Positions 25,929-34,370 of a stretch of DNA of 44,132 nucleotides are shown one piece after another. This DNA is from Comamonadaceae bacterium. Lineage in GTDB: Bacteria > Pseudomonadota > Gammaproteobacteria > Burkholderiales > Burkholderiaceae_C. Each line of letters starts with the position of its first letter. The stretch's first letter is position 1. Position numbers and translations under genes: made by a program. The stretch covers positions 1-44,132 of the forward strand of contig CANKBG010000020.1 in NCBI GenBank assembly GCA_947479935.1. The letters run 5' to 3'. The notes beneath the pieces are model-generated. The model was not told the DNA's origin. It saw nothing but the letters and a program-made list of their open reading frames with translations, and did not search any database.

Positions 25929-27419
25929 TCAAGCAGGCACGTGTGTGTCTTGGTTGGCAGTGGCCTGCATCACTTGCTGCGCCAAGCCAGGCTCAGAAGC
26001 AGGTGAGCCCAAAGCAGCGCGAGCCGCTTGCTGCCCCGCAATGCGGCCAAACGCGGTGCCAATGGTCATGCCAACACCAGCGGTATAGCCTTTGCCCAAA
26101 ACATTGCCCGCCATCATTTCGCCGGCCACAAACAAATTGGGGCTAGCTTGATGGTTGAAACGCACGGCCGTGGTTTCATCGGTCTTTAAACCGAGGTAGG
26201 TGAAAGTGACGCCCGGCTTAACTGCGTATGCGTAAAAGGGCGCCGTGTTGAGCGGCAACGCCCAATGCGTTTTGGCAGGCGTCACGCCTTCTGTGTGACA
26301 GTCATCTAAAACAGTGTGGTCAAAATGGCCGGGCACACAAGCTTGGTTGTAGGCATTCAAGGTGCGCATGAAAGTGTCAACATTCAAACCTATTTTTTGC
26401 GCTAACTCTGGCAAGGTCTGCGCCACAGTGCCTTCAAACACGGGAGGCATGAACCTGCCAACGGCCTTGGCATCACTGATGGAATAACCAATTTGCCCAG
26501 GCTGCTGCGCCACCAAACGACCCCAGATGGCATAGCGTTTGGGCCAGAAATCTTCGCCTTCGTCATAAAAACGTTCGGCATTTTTGTTCACCACCACACC
26601 CAGTGACACACAGTCAATGCGCGTGCAAATACCGCCGTCATACAAAGGGGCACGTGCATCTATGGCCACCATGTGCGCTTGGGTGGCATCGCTCACCTGC
26701 TCGGCGCCCTGGCCCAACAAATTCTTGAGCAAGGTGCCTTGGTTGAACTTGGTACCGCGAATTAAAAAATTGTCGGCAGGGTATTCGCCCAAATCATTTT
26801 GTCCCCAGGCTTCACGCAGCCACTTCAAATTAGATTCAAAGCCTCCCGCGGCCATGACACACGTCTTGGCAGTTAAGCGTTCCGTGCGAATGACGCCACC
26901 GTCTGCAGACTTGTACTTCACATGTGCGGCCTTGAACACACCGTTTTCAATGTCCAGTTCGGACACTTCGGCGTTGTACACAATTTGTACGCCCAGCTTT
27001 TCTGCGCTTCTGTAGTAGGCATTGATCAATGCTTTGCCGCCACCCATGAAAAAGGCATTGGTGCGAGCGGTGTGAAGTGCGCCCGACAAAGAAGGCTGAA
27101 ACCGCACGCCATGCTTCACCATCCATGGCCGGCAGTGGTGTGAATGTCGAATGGCCAAACGCGCCATGTGCTCATCTGTGAGGCCGCCCGTCACTTTCAA
27201 GAGATCCTGCCAAAACTCTTCTTCAGAATAAGCCTCGACCAACACATCTTGGGGGGCATCGTGCATGCACCGCAAATTGCGCGTGTGAATTGAGTTGCCG
27301 CCGCGCCACTCGCGAGGTGCCGACTCCAGCACCATGACAGTGGCCCCTGCCTCACGCGCCATGAGGGCTGCACACAAGGCTGCGTTACCGCCGCCAATGA
27401 CCAAAACATCAAGGCTCAT
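25929..27419 (-). CDS. tcuA: TcuA-like FAD-dependent tricarballylate dehydrogenase
   Basis: Flavoprotein of the fumarate reductase/succinate dehydrogenase family that, in Salmonella, oxidises tricarballylate to cis-aconitate. The 496-residue protein opens with the FAD fold VLVIGGGNAALCAALMAREAG (motif GGGNAA at residues 8-13) and an E ending strand 2. It has the conserved substrate-domain segments RNLRCMHD and PLNTAPFYAYAVKPGVTFTYLGL in the C-terminal half, and ends with a GxGMTIGTAFGRIAG helix. GGAG precedes the ATG. The TcuB-like partner directly downstream supports the assignment over other fumarate-reductase-type flavoproteins. The actual substrate could be another tricarboxylic or unsaturated acid. 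Confidence 0.87.
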   Translation of the reverse strand: MSLDVLVIGGGNAALCAALMAREAGATVMVLESAPREWRGGNSIHTRNLRCMHDAPQDVLVEAYSEEEFWQDLLKVTGGLTDEHMARLAIRHSHHCRPWMVKHGVRFQPSLSGALHTARTNAFFMGGGKALINAYYRSAEKLGVQIVYNAEVSELDIENGVFKAAHVKYKSADGGVIRTERLTAKTCVMAAGGFESNLKWLREAWGQNDLGEYPADNFLIRGTKFNQGTLLKNLLGQGAEQVSDATQAHMVAIDARAPLYDGGICTRIDCVSLGVVVNKNAERFYDEGEDFWPKRYAIWGRLVAQQPGQIGYSISDAKAVGRFMPPVFEGTVAQTLPELAQKIGLNVDTFMRTLNAYNQACVPGHFDHTVLDDCHTEGVTPAKTHWALPLNTAPFYAYAVKPGVTFTYLGLKTDETTAVRFNHQASPNLFVAGEMMAGNVLGKGYTAGVGMTIGTAFGRIAGQQAARAALGSPASEPGLAQQVMQATANQDTHVPA

Positions 27420-27477
27420 GCCACCACTCCATTTTAATTTTTGATCCGTCGGCTTTATGTCCGCACTTCACGTTGTC

Positions 27478-28233
27478 TTAGAACTGATAACGACGCAAGC
27501 CACCATCAACGGGAATGACAGCGCCCGTGATGTAGCTGGCCAAGGGTGAGGACAAAAACGTGACCAAGTTGGCCATGTCTTCTGGCTCGCCATAGCGACC
27601 CATGGGAATTTCGTTTTCACATTGCCACTGGCGATATTCAGGCGTGTAGTTTTTAAAAATTTGTTCAGAGTGAATACGGCCAGGCGGAATGCAGTTCACG
27701 GTAATGCCGTGCGGGCCCACCATGCGTGACAAGCCTTTGGCCCAACTGTGGATGCCGGCCTTGGCACAGAAAGCACCATTCACATGATCGGGCTCGCTTT
27801 TGCCGGTGATGTTAATGATGCGGCCCCATTTGCGCGCAATCATTTGATCGACCAAGGCATCGGCCACTTGGCGTGGACGGTGAAAGTTCAAGGTGATGGC
27901 TTCTTGCCAAGCTTCTTCACTCACATGCAAGTCTTTGAAGCTGCGTGAACCACCCGCGTTGTTGACCAAAATGTCCACGTGGCCCAAGCCCTGAATAGCG
28001 GCCGCCGTGAGTTTGGCGGCGGCGTCTTCTGGATAAAGGTCTGATTCAATGATGACGGGACGATGGCCACCGGCAGCCACGATTTCATCGGCTACTTCTT
28101 GCAACTTGTCGGAACGACGTGCCGAGATGGCCAGTTTCACACCTTCCGCCGCCAAGGCTTTGGCAATGCCGCGGCCAATGCCCACACTGGCGCCGGTCAC
28201 CAGCGCTGTTTTGTTTTTGAGTTGCAAGTCCAT
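27478..28233 (-). CDS. Short-chain dehydrogenase/reductase with atypical active site
   Basis: A 251-residue Rossmann protein with the cofactor loop TGASVGIG (13-20), NNAGG (91-95) and the structural Asn116. The C-terminal DGGLRRY ending is SDR-like. The active-site block is abnormal. From GRII to the catalytic-type lysine K158 it is three residues shorter than FabG, and the position four before that Lys, which should be Tyr, is Ala154 (followed by Phe155). The region reads NITGKSEP...NGAFCAKAG. The usual Ser is also not at its place. It may use other residues or not be an oxidoreductase of the standard type. It lies 58 nt upstream of tcuA, same strand, and is probably co-transcribed, so a role in the same acid catabolism is possible. 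Confidence 0.85.
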   Translation of the reverse strand: MDLQLKNKTALVTGASVGIGRGIAKALAAEGVKLAISARRSDKLQEVADEIVAAGGHRPVIIESDLYPEDAAAKLTAAAIQGLGHVDILVNNAGGSRSFKDLHVSEEAWQEAITLNFHRPRQVADALVDQMIARKWGRIINITGKSEPDHVNGAFCAKAGIHSWAKGLSRMVGPHGITVNCIPPGRIHSEQIFKNYTPEYRQWQCENEIPMGRYGEPEDMANLVTFLSSPLASYITGAVIPVDGGLRRYQF

Positions 28234-28304
28234 GATGTCTTTTTCTGAGATTTCTCATTTTAAAGGACATGGCTTTAACTTGACCCAAGGCCATTTAAAG
28301 AGCC

Positions 28305-28808
28305 TTAAAAAGGAATGTCGTCGTCCATGTCGTCAAAACCACTGGCGGGCTTGGCAGCGGGCTTGGCAGCGGGCTTGCCGGCCGGCGCAGCGCCAGCAGC
28401 AGGGCGCGGTGCGGCAGGCCGGCGGGCGGGTGCATCACCATCTTCGCCACCGCCGCTTTGGCCGCCCATGCCTTCTCGGCCACCCAACAATTGCATTTCA
28501 GTGGCAATGATGTCCACTGTGTTTTTCTCAACGCCGGCTTGGTCGGTGTATTTGCCGTACTTCAGGCGCCCTTCGATGTAAATGGGACGGCCTTTTTTGA
28601 CATATTCACCCGCGATTTCGGCCAAGCGGTCATAGAAGGTGACGCGGTGCCACTGCGTGTCTTCAACTGTTTCGCCAGAGGTGCGGTCTTTGCGACGACT
28701 GGTGGTGGCAATGCTGATGTTGGCCACCGCCTGGCCCGAGGGCAGGTAACGGATTTCGGGGTCGCGGCCGCAGTTGCCGATCAGAATTACTTTGTTGACT
28801 GAAGCCAT
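28305..28808 (-). CDS. ssb: Single-stranded DNA-binding protein
   Basis: Tetrameric OB-fold protein that coats ssDNA in replication, repair and recombination. The 167-residue protein has the OB domain at about 1-110, beginning ASVNKVILIGNCGRDPEIRYLPSG. An Ala/Pro/Lys-rich flexible linker with AAKP repeats follows. The conserved acidic tip is DDMDDDIPF, the docking peptide for partner proteins. The ATG at 28808 has AAGGAAA upstream. The SDR gene follows 71 nt later. Confidence 0.97.
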   Translation of the reverse strand: MASVNKVILIGNCGRDPEIRYLPSGQAVANISIATTSRRKDRTSGETVEDTQWHRVTFYDRLAEIAGEYVKKGRPIYIEGRLKYGKYTDQAGVEKNTVDIIATEMQLLGGREGMGGQSGGGEDGDAPARRPAAPRPAAGAAPAGKPAAKPAAKPASGFDDMDDDIPF

Positions 28809-28816
28809 GTTGTTTC

Positions 28817-28834
28817 CTTGAAATCTCTTGAAAT
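28817..28834. repeat. Tandem 8-bp direct repeat in the ssb leader
   Basis: CTTGAAAT occurs twice, 10 bp apart (28817-28824 and 28827-28834), between the ssb ribosome site and its putative promoter. One helical turn of spacing is compatible with a protein site, but it may be chance. Confidence 0.3.
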
Positions 28835-28845
28835 GAATGGGTGTA

Positions 28846-28875
28846 ATTATGCTTCTTAGTGGACCGATCTCTCAA
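28846..28875 (-). promoter_or_regulatory. ssb: Sigma-70-type promoter of ssb
   Basis: TTGAGA (28870-28875) and CATAAT (28846-28851) on the minus strand are 18 bp apart, about 38 bp upstream of the ssb ATG. The remaining 28876-29061 stretch before the HiPIP gene holds no gene that I can see. Confidence 0.5.
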
Positions 28876-29061
28876 TGGGTTTCATGACGCCTGCAAACAA
28901 AAGACAGAAGAAAAGGGGCTGTTGGCAACGCGCTCAGGCTGTCAACCGCCTGCTTTGACCACGCGTTATTCAAGGAAATTCAAGACAGACCTCCAAAAGC
29001 TCACAAATTTTGCAGTTAATATTCGTCCGTTCAAGTTTTTATTGACCCCACTGGAGATTTT

Positions 29062-29361
29062 ATGAAGCAAACCAACCGCCGCGTTTTCATGATGCAAGTT
29101 GCATTGGGCAGCACCGTATTAGCCGCCCAACAAGCCATGGCCCAAGCCATGGTCAACGAAAAGGATCCCCAAGCGGCGGCATTGGCCTATGCCGCTGATG
29201 CGACCAAAGTCAAGAACGCCAAGTATGCTGCAGGGCAAAAGTGTTCCAACTGCGCTCTTTATCAGGGCAAAGCCACTGATGCAGCTGGCGGTTGCCCCCT
29301 GTTTGCAGGCAAACAAGTGGCCGGCAATGGCTGGTGCTCGGCTTACGCCAAGAAAGGCTAA
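29062..29361 (+). CDS. High-potential iron-sulfur protein (HiPIP), Tat-exported
   Basis: Small periplasmic 4Fe-4S electron carrier (99 residues). It has a twin-arginine signal TNRRVFMM with a hydrophobic stretch ending AMAQA. The mature domain has the four HiPIP ligands Cys61, Cys64, Cys78 and Cys92 in the spacing C-x2-C-x13-C-x13-C, with the typical KCSNCALYQG and GGCPLFAGK blocks. GGAG precedes the ATG. It is followed by a strong terminator and so is a single-gene unit. In photosynthetic and non-photosynthetic Burkholderiales such proteins feed terminal electron acceptors; the partner here is unknown. Confidence 0.94.
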   Translation: MKQTNRRVFMMQVALGSTVLAAQQAMAQAMVNEKDPQAAALAYAADATKVKNAKYAAGQKCSNCALYQGKATDAAGGCPLFAGKQVAGNGWCSAYAKKG

Positions 29362-29409
29362 TTTTCAGCCGTTTTTCGTACTGCACTCGGCTGACCTTCG
29401 TCGGCTAAG

Positions 29410-29441
29410 GCAAAAAGCCAGCCTTCGTGCTGGCTTTTTGC
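29410..29441. terminator. Strong terminator after the HiPIP gene
   Basis: A 13-bp perfect stem (GCAAAAAGCCAGC with GCTGGCTTTTTGC) around a C-TTCG-T loop at 29410-29441. Its A- and T-rich flanks make it potentially active in both directions. It isolates the HiPIP gene from uvrA. Confidence 0.85.
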
Positions 29442-29507
29442 TTTGAAAAAGTGACATGTCAAGGCTCGCATCGTTCGGTGTGGCAAGACAGGAAAGTCTG
29501 AAGCAGC

Positions 29508-29513
29508 GATAAT
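29508..29513 (+). promoter_or_regulatory. -10-like hexamer 8 nt before uvrA TTG start
   Basis: GATAAT ends 8 nt before the TTG, with AAGACA (29485-29490) 17 bp upstream as a fair -35. Together with the missing Shine-Dalgarno spacing this suggests a leaderless uvrA mRNA. Confidence 0.45.
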
Positions 29514-29521
29514 CGAGGGTT

Positions 29522-32500
29522 TTGTCTGACACCCTGATTTTGAACGCTCCCAACGCCCCCGCAAGTCTCACTGAACTGGCAGAAGCCAGGGAGCAAATTC
29601 GTCTGCTTGAAGCGGCCTTGGATACGGCACGTCGCCAAGCGGGCAACGCATTGCGACAAACCCACATCAGCGTTCGGGGCGCCCGCACGCACAACCTCAA
29701 AAACATTGACCTCGATATTCCGCGTAACCAGTTGGTGGTCATCACTGGTTTGAGCGGGTCGGGCAAATCGAGTTTGGCTTTTGACACTTTGTATGCCGAA
29801 GGTCAGCGCAGGTATGTTGAAAGTTTGTCAGCTTATGCGCGACAGTTTTTACAACTGATGGACAAGCCCGATGTCGATTTGATTGAAGGTCTGTCGCCCG
29901 CCATTTCGATTGAACAAAAAGCCACCAGCCACAACCCGCGGTCAACCGTGGGTACCGTGACAGAAATTCACGATTACTTGCGCTTGTTGTTTGCCCGCGC
30001 CGGCACACCGTATTGTCCTGACCACAACTTGGCCTTGCAAGCGCAAACCGTGAGTCAAATGGTCGATGCCGTTTTAGAACTGCCAGAAGACACGCGCCTG
30101 ATGATCGTTGCGCCCATTGCACGGGAACGCAAAGGCGAGTTTGAAAAAGTCTTTGAGCAAATGCAAGCGCTGGGGTATGTGCGCTTTCGCATCAATGGCG
30201 AAATCTTTGAAGTGGAAGATTTGCCCACTTTGAAGAAGACTGAAAAGCACGACATCGATGTGGTGGTGGATCGCCTCAAAATTCGCCATGAAGCTGATGC
30301 GCCTGCACGCGATGCATTGCGCCAACGAATTGCGGAAAGCTTTGAAGCGGCGCTGCGCTTGGCCGAACAGCGCGCAGTGGCTGTAGAAATGGACACTGGC
30401 AAAGAACACATGTTCAACGCCAAATTTGCTTGCCCCGTATGTCACTATTCGATTGCAGAGCTTGAACCCCGTTTGTTCTCATTCAACTCACCCATGGGTG
30501 CTTGTACCACTTGCGATGGTTTGGGCACCACAGAAGTGTTTGACATAGACCGCGTGGTGGCCTTTCCCACATTGAGCTTGGCCAGCGGCGCCATCAAAGG
30601 CTGGGACCGTCGCAACGGTTTTTATTTCAGCATGTTGGAAAGCTTGGCCAAGCATTACGCGTTTGATGTGGAAGCGCCATTTGAATCGCTTCCAGAATCT
30701 GTTCGACAGTGCATTTTGTGGGGCTCTGGCGAAGAAGACATCAAGTTCAGTTACATCATGGAGTCGGGCGCATCACAAGGCAAGCGTGTGACCAAGAAGC
30801 ATCCCTTTGAGGGCATTCTTCCCAACCTCACCCGTCGCTACAAAGAAACAGATTCGAGCGTGGTGCGTGAAGACTTGTCGCGCCTTCGCAGTCACCACGC
30901 CTGCACCGATTGCAACGGCACTCGCTTGCGCCGCGAAGCGCGTCATGTGCGAGTGGGTGAGGGCGCACAAGCACGCGCCATTTACGAAGTGAATCATGTC
31001 ACCTTGGGTGAAGCTCAAAACTACTTTCAAACTTTGCAGTTGCGTGGTGCCAAAGCCGAAATTGCCGACAAAGTGGTGCGCGAAATTGGCTCACGCTTGA
31101 AATTCCTAAACGATGTGGGCTTGAACTATTTAAGCCTCGACCGAAGTGCAGACACGCTGTCGGGTGGCGAATCTCAGCGCATTCGCTTGGCCAGCCAAAT
31201 TGGCTCAGGCCTCACTGGTGTGATGTATGTTTTAGATGAACCCAGCATTGGATTGCACCAGCGTGACAACGATCGCCTCATTGGCACACTCAAACATTTA
31301 CGCGACATTGGCAACAGCGTGTTGGTGGTGGAGCACGACGAAGACATGATTCGAATTGCCGATCATGTGATTGACATGGGGCCAGGAGCAGGCTTGCATG
31401 GTGGCCGTGTCATGGCACAAGGTACGTGCGAAGATATTTTGCAAGCCAGCGATTCTTTAACCGGTCAGTATTTATCGGGCCGCAAAGCCATTGAGATACC
31501 TGCCAAGCGACACGCCCCTGGCAAAGACTTTATCGAAATTGTGGGTGCCAGCGGCCACAACTTAAAAAATGTGCGTGTGGCGTTTCCCGTGGGTTTGCTC
31601 ACTTGCGTCACCGGCGTATCGGGTTCAGGCAAATCAACGTTGGTGAACGAGACTTTGTATGCCGCCGCAGCGCGCAGCATTCACCGCGCGCACGATGAAC
31701 CGGCTCCCCATGAAGACATTTTGGGGCTTTACCATTTCGACAAAGTGATCAATGTTGATCAGTCCCCCATTGGCCGCACACCGCGAAGCAACCCTGCCAC
31801 CTACACCGGATTGTTCACGCACATTCGCGATTTGATGACTGAAGTGACGGCCGCACGCGAGAGAGGGTATGGCCCTGGCCGATTCAGCTTCAATGTGAAT
31901 GCGTCCAATGGCGGCGGCCGATGCGAAGCCTGTCAAGGAGACGGCATGGTGAAAGTGGAAATGCACTTTTTGCCCGATGTGTACGTCCCTTGCGATGTGT
32001 GCCACGGTCAACGTTACAACCGCGAAACTTTAGAGATTTTGTACAAAGGCAAAAACATTGCCCAAGTACTCGACATGACGGTGGAAGCGGCGTTTGAATT
32101 TTTCAGTGCGGTTCCCGCCATTGCACGTAAATTGCAAACTTTGCTCGATGTGGGCTTGAGCTACATTCGCTTAGGACAAGCGGCCACCACCTTGTCGGGC
32201 GGTGAAGCGCAACGCGTGAAGTTGGCGCTGGAATTGTCCAAACGTGACACTGGTCGCACGCTTTACATCTTAGACGAACCCACCACCGGCTTGCACTTTG
32301 CAGACATTGCTTTGCTGCTCAAAGTTTTGCATCAGCTGCGAGATGCGGGCAATACCATTGTGGTCATTGAGCACAACTTGGATGTGATCAAAACCGCTGA
32401 CTGGTTGATCGACATGGGGCCGGAAGGCGGCTCGGGTGGCGGCAATGTATTGGGCGTTGGGACACCTGAAATACTGGCTCAAAATCCTGCCAGCTTTACA

Positions 32501-32533
32501 GGTCGTTACCTCAAGCGTTTGCTTGAAAAATAA
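29522..32533 (+). CDS. uvrA: UvrABC excision nuclease subunit A
   Basis: DNA-damage recognition ATPase of nucleotide excision repair. It has two ABC modules: Walker [10 protein letters not shown] (76-84) and, in the second half, GVSGSGKST. The signatures [11 protein letters not shown] and [11 protein letters not shown] are present, as are zinc-finger cysteine pairs (CPVCH...CTTCDG and CEACQGDG...CDVCHG). The full frame from TTG 29522 has 1003 residues, with about 44 more at the N-terminus than E. coli UvrA; the extra part looks helical. No ATG exists before the conserved core. TTG at 29651 would give a family-sized protein and is an alternative start. An in-frame stop lies just upstream at 29510. 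Function is certain; the start is not. Confidence 0.95.
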   Translation: MSDTLILNAPNAPASLTELAEAREQIRLLEAALDTARRQAGNALRQTHISVRGARTHNLKNIDLDIPRNQLVVITGLSGSGKSSLAFDTLYAEGQRRYVESLSAYARQFLQLMDKPDVDLIEGLSPAISIEQKATSHNPRSTVGTVTEIHDYLRLLFARAGTPYCPDHNLALQAQTVSQMVDAVLELPEDTRLMIVAPIARERKGEFEKVFEQMQALGYVRFRINGEIFEVEDLPTLKKTEKHDIDVVVDRLKIRHEADAPARDALRQRIAESFEAALRLAEQRAVAVEMDTGKEHMFNAKFACPVCHYSIAELEPRLFSFNSPMGACTTCDGLGTTEVFDIDRVVAFPTLSLASGAIKGWDRRNGFYFSMLESLAKHYAFDVEAPFESLPESVRQCILWGSGEEDIKFSYIMESGASQGKRVTKKHPFEGILPNLTRRYKETDSSVVREDLSRLRSHHACTDCNGTRLRREARHVRVGEGAQARAIYEVNHVTLGEAQNYFQTLQLRGAKAEIADKVVREIGSRLKFLNDVGLNYLSLDRSADTLSGGESQRIRLASQIGSGLTGVMYVLDEPSIGLHQRDNDRLIGTLKHLRDIGNSVLVVEHDEDMIRIADHVIDMGPGAGLHGGRVMAQGTCEDILQASDSLTGQYLSGRKAIEIPAKRHAPGKDFIEIVGASGHNLKNVRVAFPVGLLTCVTGVSGSGKSTLVNETLYAAAARSIHRAHDEPAPHEDILGLYHFDKVINVDQSPIGRTPRSNPATYTGLFTHIRDLMTEVTAARERGYGPGRFSFNVNASNGGGRCEACQGDGMVKVEMHFLPDVYVPCDVCHGQRYNRETLEILYKGKNIAQVLDMTVEAAFEFFSAVPAIARKLQTLLDVGLSYIRLGQAATTLSGGEAQRVKLALELSKRDTGRTLYILDEPTTGLHFADIALLLKVLHQLRDAGNTIVVIEHNLDVIKTADWLIDMGPEGGSGGGNVLGVGTPEILAQNPASFTGRYLKRLLEK

Positions 32534-33376
32534 TTAAGCTTGTGTTGCAGATTGCAACACATCACGTGTTCGCATGGCTTCGTTGCGCGCAGCTTGCGCA
32601 AAATCATCACCCGAAGATGCATACAGAATGGCGCGCGACGAACTCACAATGACAGCACTTGTTGTGACGCCATTGCTTTGACGGTAACCTGCCTTGATGG
32701 TGGCCACCGCATCGCCGCCTTGAGCCCCCACACCTGGAATGAGCAACGGCAGCGTTGGCGCCAAACTGCGGACACGTTCAATTTCAGCGGGGTATGTGGC
32801 GCCCACCACCAAGCCCAATTGGCCATTCGAGTTCCAAGGGCCTTGTGCCAGTTTGGCCACGTGTTCATACAAAAGGGGTTGGCCTTCAATAGAGGCTAGG
32901 CGTTGGTTTTGCAGATCATCGCCGCCAGGGTTGGACGTGCGGCACAACAAGAACGCACCTTTACCGTGGTATTTCAAATAAGGTTGAACCGAGTCAAAGC
33001 CCATGAAGGGCGACAAGGTGACCGCATCAGCGCCATAACGCTCAAATGCTTCTTTCGCATATTGTTCGGCTGTGGAACCAATGTCACCTCGCTTGGCATC
33101 CAAAATCACAGGCACATGAGGTGCATTGCGGCGCATGTGTTCCATGAGTTTTTCCAATTGCGCCTCTGCGCGGTGCGCTGCAAAATAAGCAATTTGCGGT
33201 TTGAAGGCAATGGCCAAATCGGCTGTGGCGTCAACAATTTGCGCGCAAAAATCGTAGATTTTGCTAGCGTCGCCTTTCATGCCTGCAGGGAGTTTGCTGG
33301 GATCTGGGTCGAGGCCCACACACAACAGGGAGCCGTTTTGGCGCTCGGCGCCTTGCAATTGTTCTAAGAAGGTCAT
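32534..33376 (-). CDS. pyrF: Orotidine 5'-phosphate decarboxylase (type 2)
   Basis: Last step of UMP synthesis. The 280-residue protein belongs to the type 2 family (longer than E. coli PyrF). It has [14 protein letters not shown] near the start and the catalytic segment [11 protein letters not shown] with Lys95 and Asp98. [12 protein letters not shown] strand precedes that segment and IPGVGAQGG lies near the phosphate site. The ATG at 33376 lacks a Shine-Dalgarno; TAAAAT ends 6 nt before it. The gene's last base abuts the uvrA stop, convergently. Confidence 0.95.
   Translation of the reverse strand: MTFLEQLQGAERQNGSLLCVGLDPDPSKLPAGMKGDASKIYDFCAQIVDATADLAIAFKPQIAYFAAHRAEAQLEKLMEHMRRNAPHVPVILDAKRGDIGSTAEQYAKEAFERYGADAVTLSPFMGFDSVQPYLKYHGKGAFLLCRTSNPGGDDLQNQRLASIEGQPLLYEHVAKLAQGPWNSNGQLGLVVGATYPAEIERVRSLAPTLPLLIPGVGAQGGDAVATIKAGYRQSNGVTTSAVIVSSSRAILYASSGDDFAQAARNEAMRTRDVLQSATQA
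32541..32561. terminator. Hairpin at the 3' end of pyrF
   Basis: TGTGTTGCA (32541-32549) and TGCAACACA (32553-32561) form a perfect 9-bp stem with a 3-nt loop inside the last codons of pyrF. On the minus strand a T-rich but interrupted tract follows past the stop codon. It may terminate pyrF; no T-run follows on the plus strand. Confidence 0.4.
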
Positions 33377-33382
33377 GCACGG

Positions 33383-33388
33383 ATTTTA
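33383..33388 (-). promoter_or_regulatory. -10-like hexamer 6 nt before pyrF start
   Basis: TAAAAT on the minus strand ends exactly 6 nt before the pyrF ATG. TTGGGC, 18 bp further upstream, is a weak -35. Confidence 0.45.
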
Positions 33389-33439
33389 AGGGGTCGGACG
33401 GAAAACGCCCAACAGGCGACTCCTGTTTCAATTTCGCTC

Positions 33440-33445
33440 TAAGAT
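33440..33445 (+). promoter_or_regulatory. -10-like hexamer 7 nt before the DMT transporter start
   Basis: TAAGAT ends 7 nt before the ATG at 33453. No Shine-Dalgarno and no clear -35. Confidence 0.35.
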
Positions 33446-33452
33446 CAGACCC

Positions 33453-34370
33453 ATGCATGCACTCTCAACACGCCAATGGCTGGTCTTAGCACTTTTAACC
33501 TTGGTCTGGGGCATGAACTGGCCCGTCTTAAAGCTTGGCGTCACCGGCTTTCCGCCCCTGACCTTTCGATTGATTTGTTTGTTGATTGGGACGCCCGTGT
33601 TGGGGGCGGCCTTATGGTTCATGAAAGTTCCCTTCAGAGTTCCTCGTCTCTATTGGCGAGAACTTTTTGTTTTGTCGCTGTTCAACATGTTCATTTGGCA
33701 CGTCACCATGATTTTGGCGGTGCAATATTTATCCAGTGGCCGGTCTGCTATTTTGGGCTACACCATGCCCATCTTTTCTGCCGCCATTGGCGCTTGGGTG
33801 TTTCACAACCAACTCGCCAAGCGTGCATGGGGCGGTGTGGCCGCCGCGTCTTTCGGAGTGCTTCTTCTTCTTTGGCACGAATTGACCAATCTCTCCGGCA
33901 AACCTTTGGGCGTTTTGCTGGCCTTGGTTGCTGCTAGCACTTGGGCTTTAGGGACTCAACTGTTGCGCAGAACCACCATACCGCTGCCCACGCTTACTTT
34001 GTCTTTTTGGATGACGGCCTCGACCACTGTCGTGGTGGCCGTCTTGTCGCTTGCATTTGAATCCGACCGTTGGCAAGAACCTACGGGAACACACTGGTTT
34101 GCCATTTTGTACAACGCAATTTTGGTATTTGGATTTGCACACTCTGCATGGTTTTATTTGGCCAGAAGCCTGCATCCTGTGGCCTCGACACTCAGCACCA
34201 TGATGATTCCCATCTTGGGTGTTTTCAGTGGCGCATGGGCCTTGAATGAAATTTTGCACTGGCAAGACTGGGCAGCCATGGGTTTGATGGTGGTGTCTAT
34301 TGCCTGTGTGCTGTGGCCCAGCAAAACACAAAGCGCCGCGCCCTCTATGCCCGAGGCGGAAAAAGATTAA
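33453..34370 (+). CDS. DMT-superfamily (EamA) transporter
   Basis: Inner-membrane metabolite exporter or permease of the EamA type: 305 residues, about ten hydrophobic helices, two repeated halves. VWGMNWPVLKLGV at the first helix and VASTLSTMMIPILGVFSGAWALNE in the second half (motif PILGVFSG) are typical. The N-terminus from 33453 leads directly into helix 1, so the start is fair although there is no Shine-Dalgarno. It is convergent with the UDG gene; the two stop codons overlap in a shared TTAA. Substrate unknown. Confidence 0.87.
   Translation: MHALSTRQWLVLALLTLVWGMNWPVLKLGVTGFPPLTFRLICLLIGTPVLGAALWFMKVPFRVPRLYWRELFVLSLFNMFIWHVTMILAVQYLSSGRSAILGYTMPIFSAAIGAWVFHNQLAKRAWGGVAAASFGVLLLLWHELTNLSGKPLGVLLALVAASTWALGTQLLRRTTIPLPTLTLSFWMTASTTVVVAVLSLAFESDRWQEPTGTHWFAILYNAILVFGFAHSAWFYLARSLHPVASTLSTMMIPILGVFSGAWALNEILHWQDWAAMGLMVVSIACVLWPSKTQSAAPSMPEAEKD

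Noticed and set aside
28876..29061. Small gene in the ssb/HiPIP divergent gap
   Set aside because: The open frames there have no ribosome site and no coding character.
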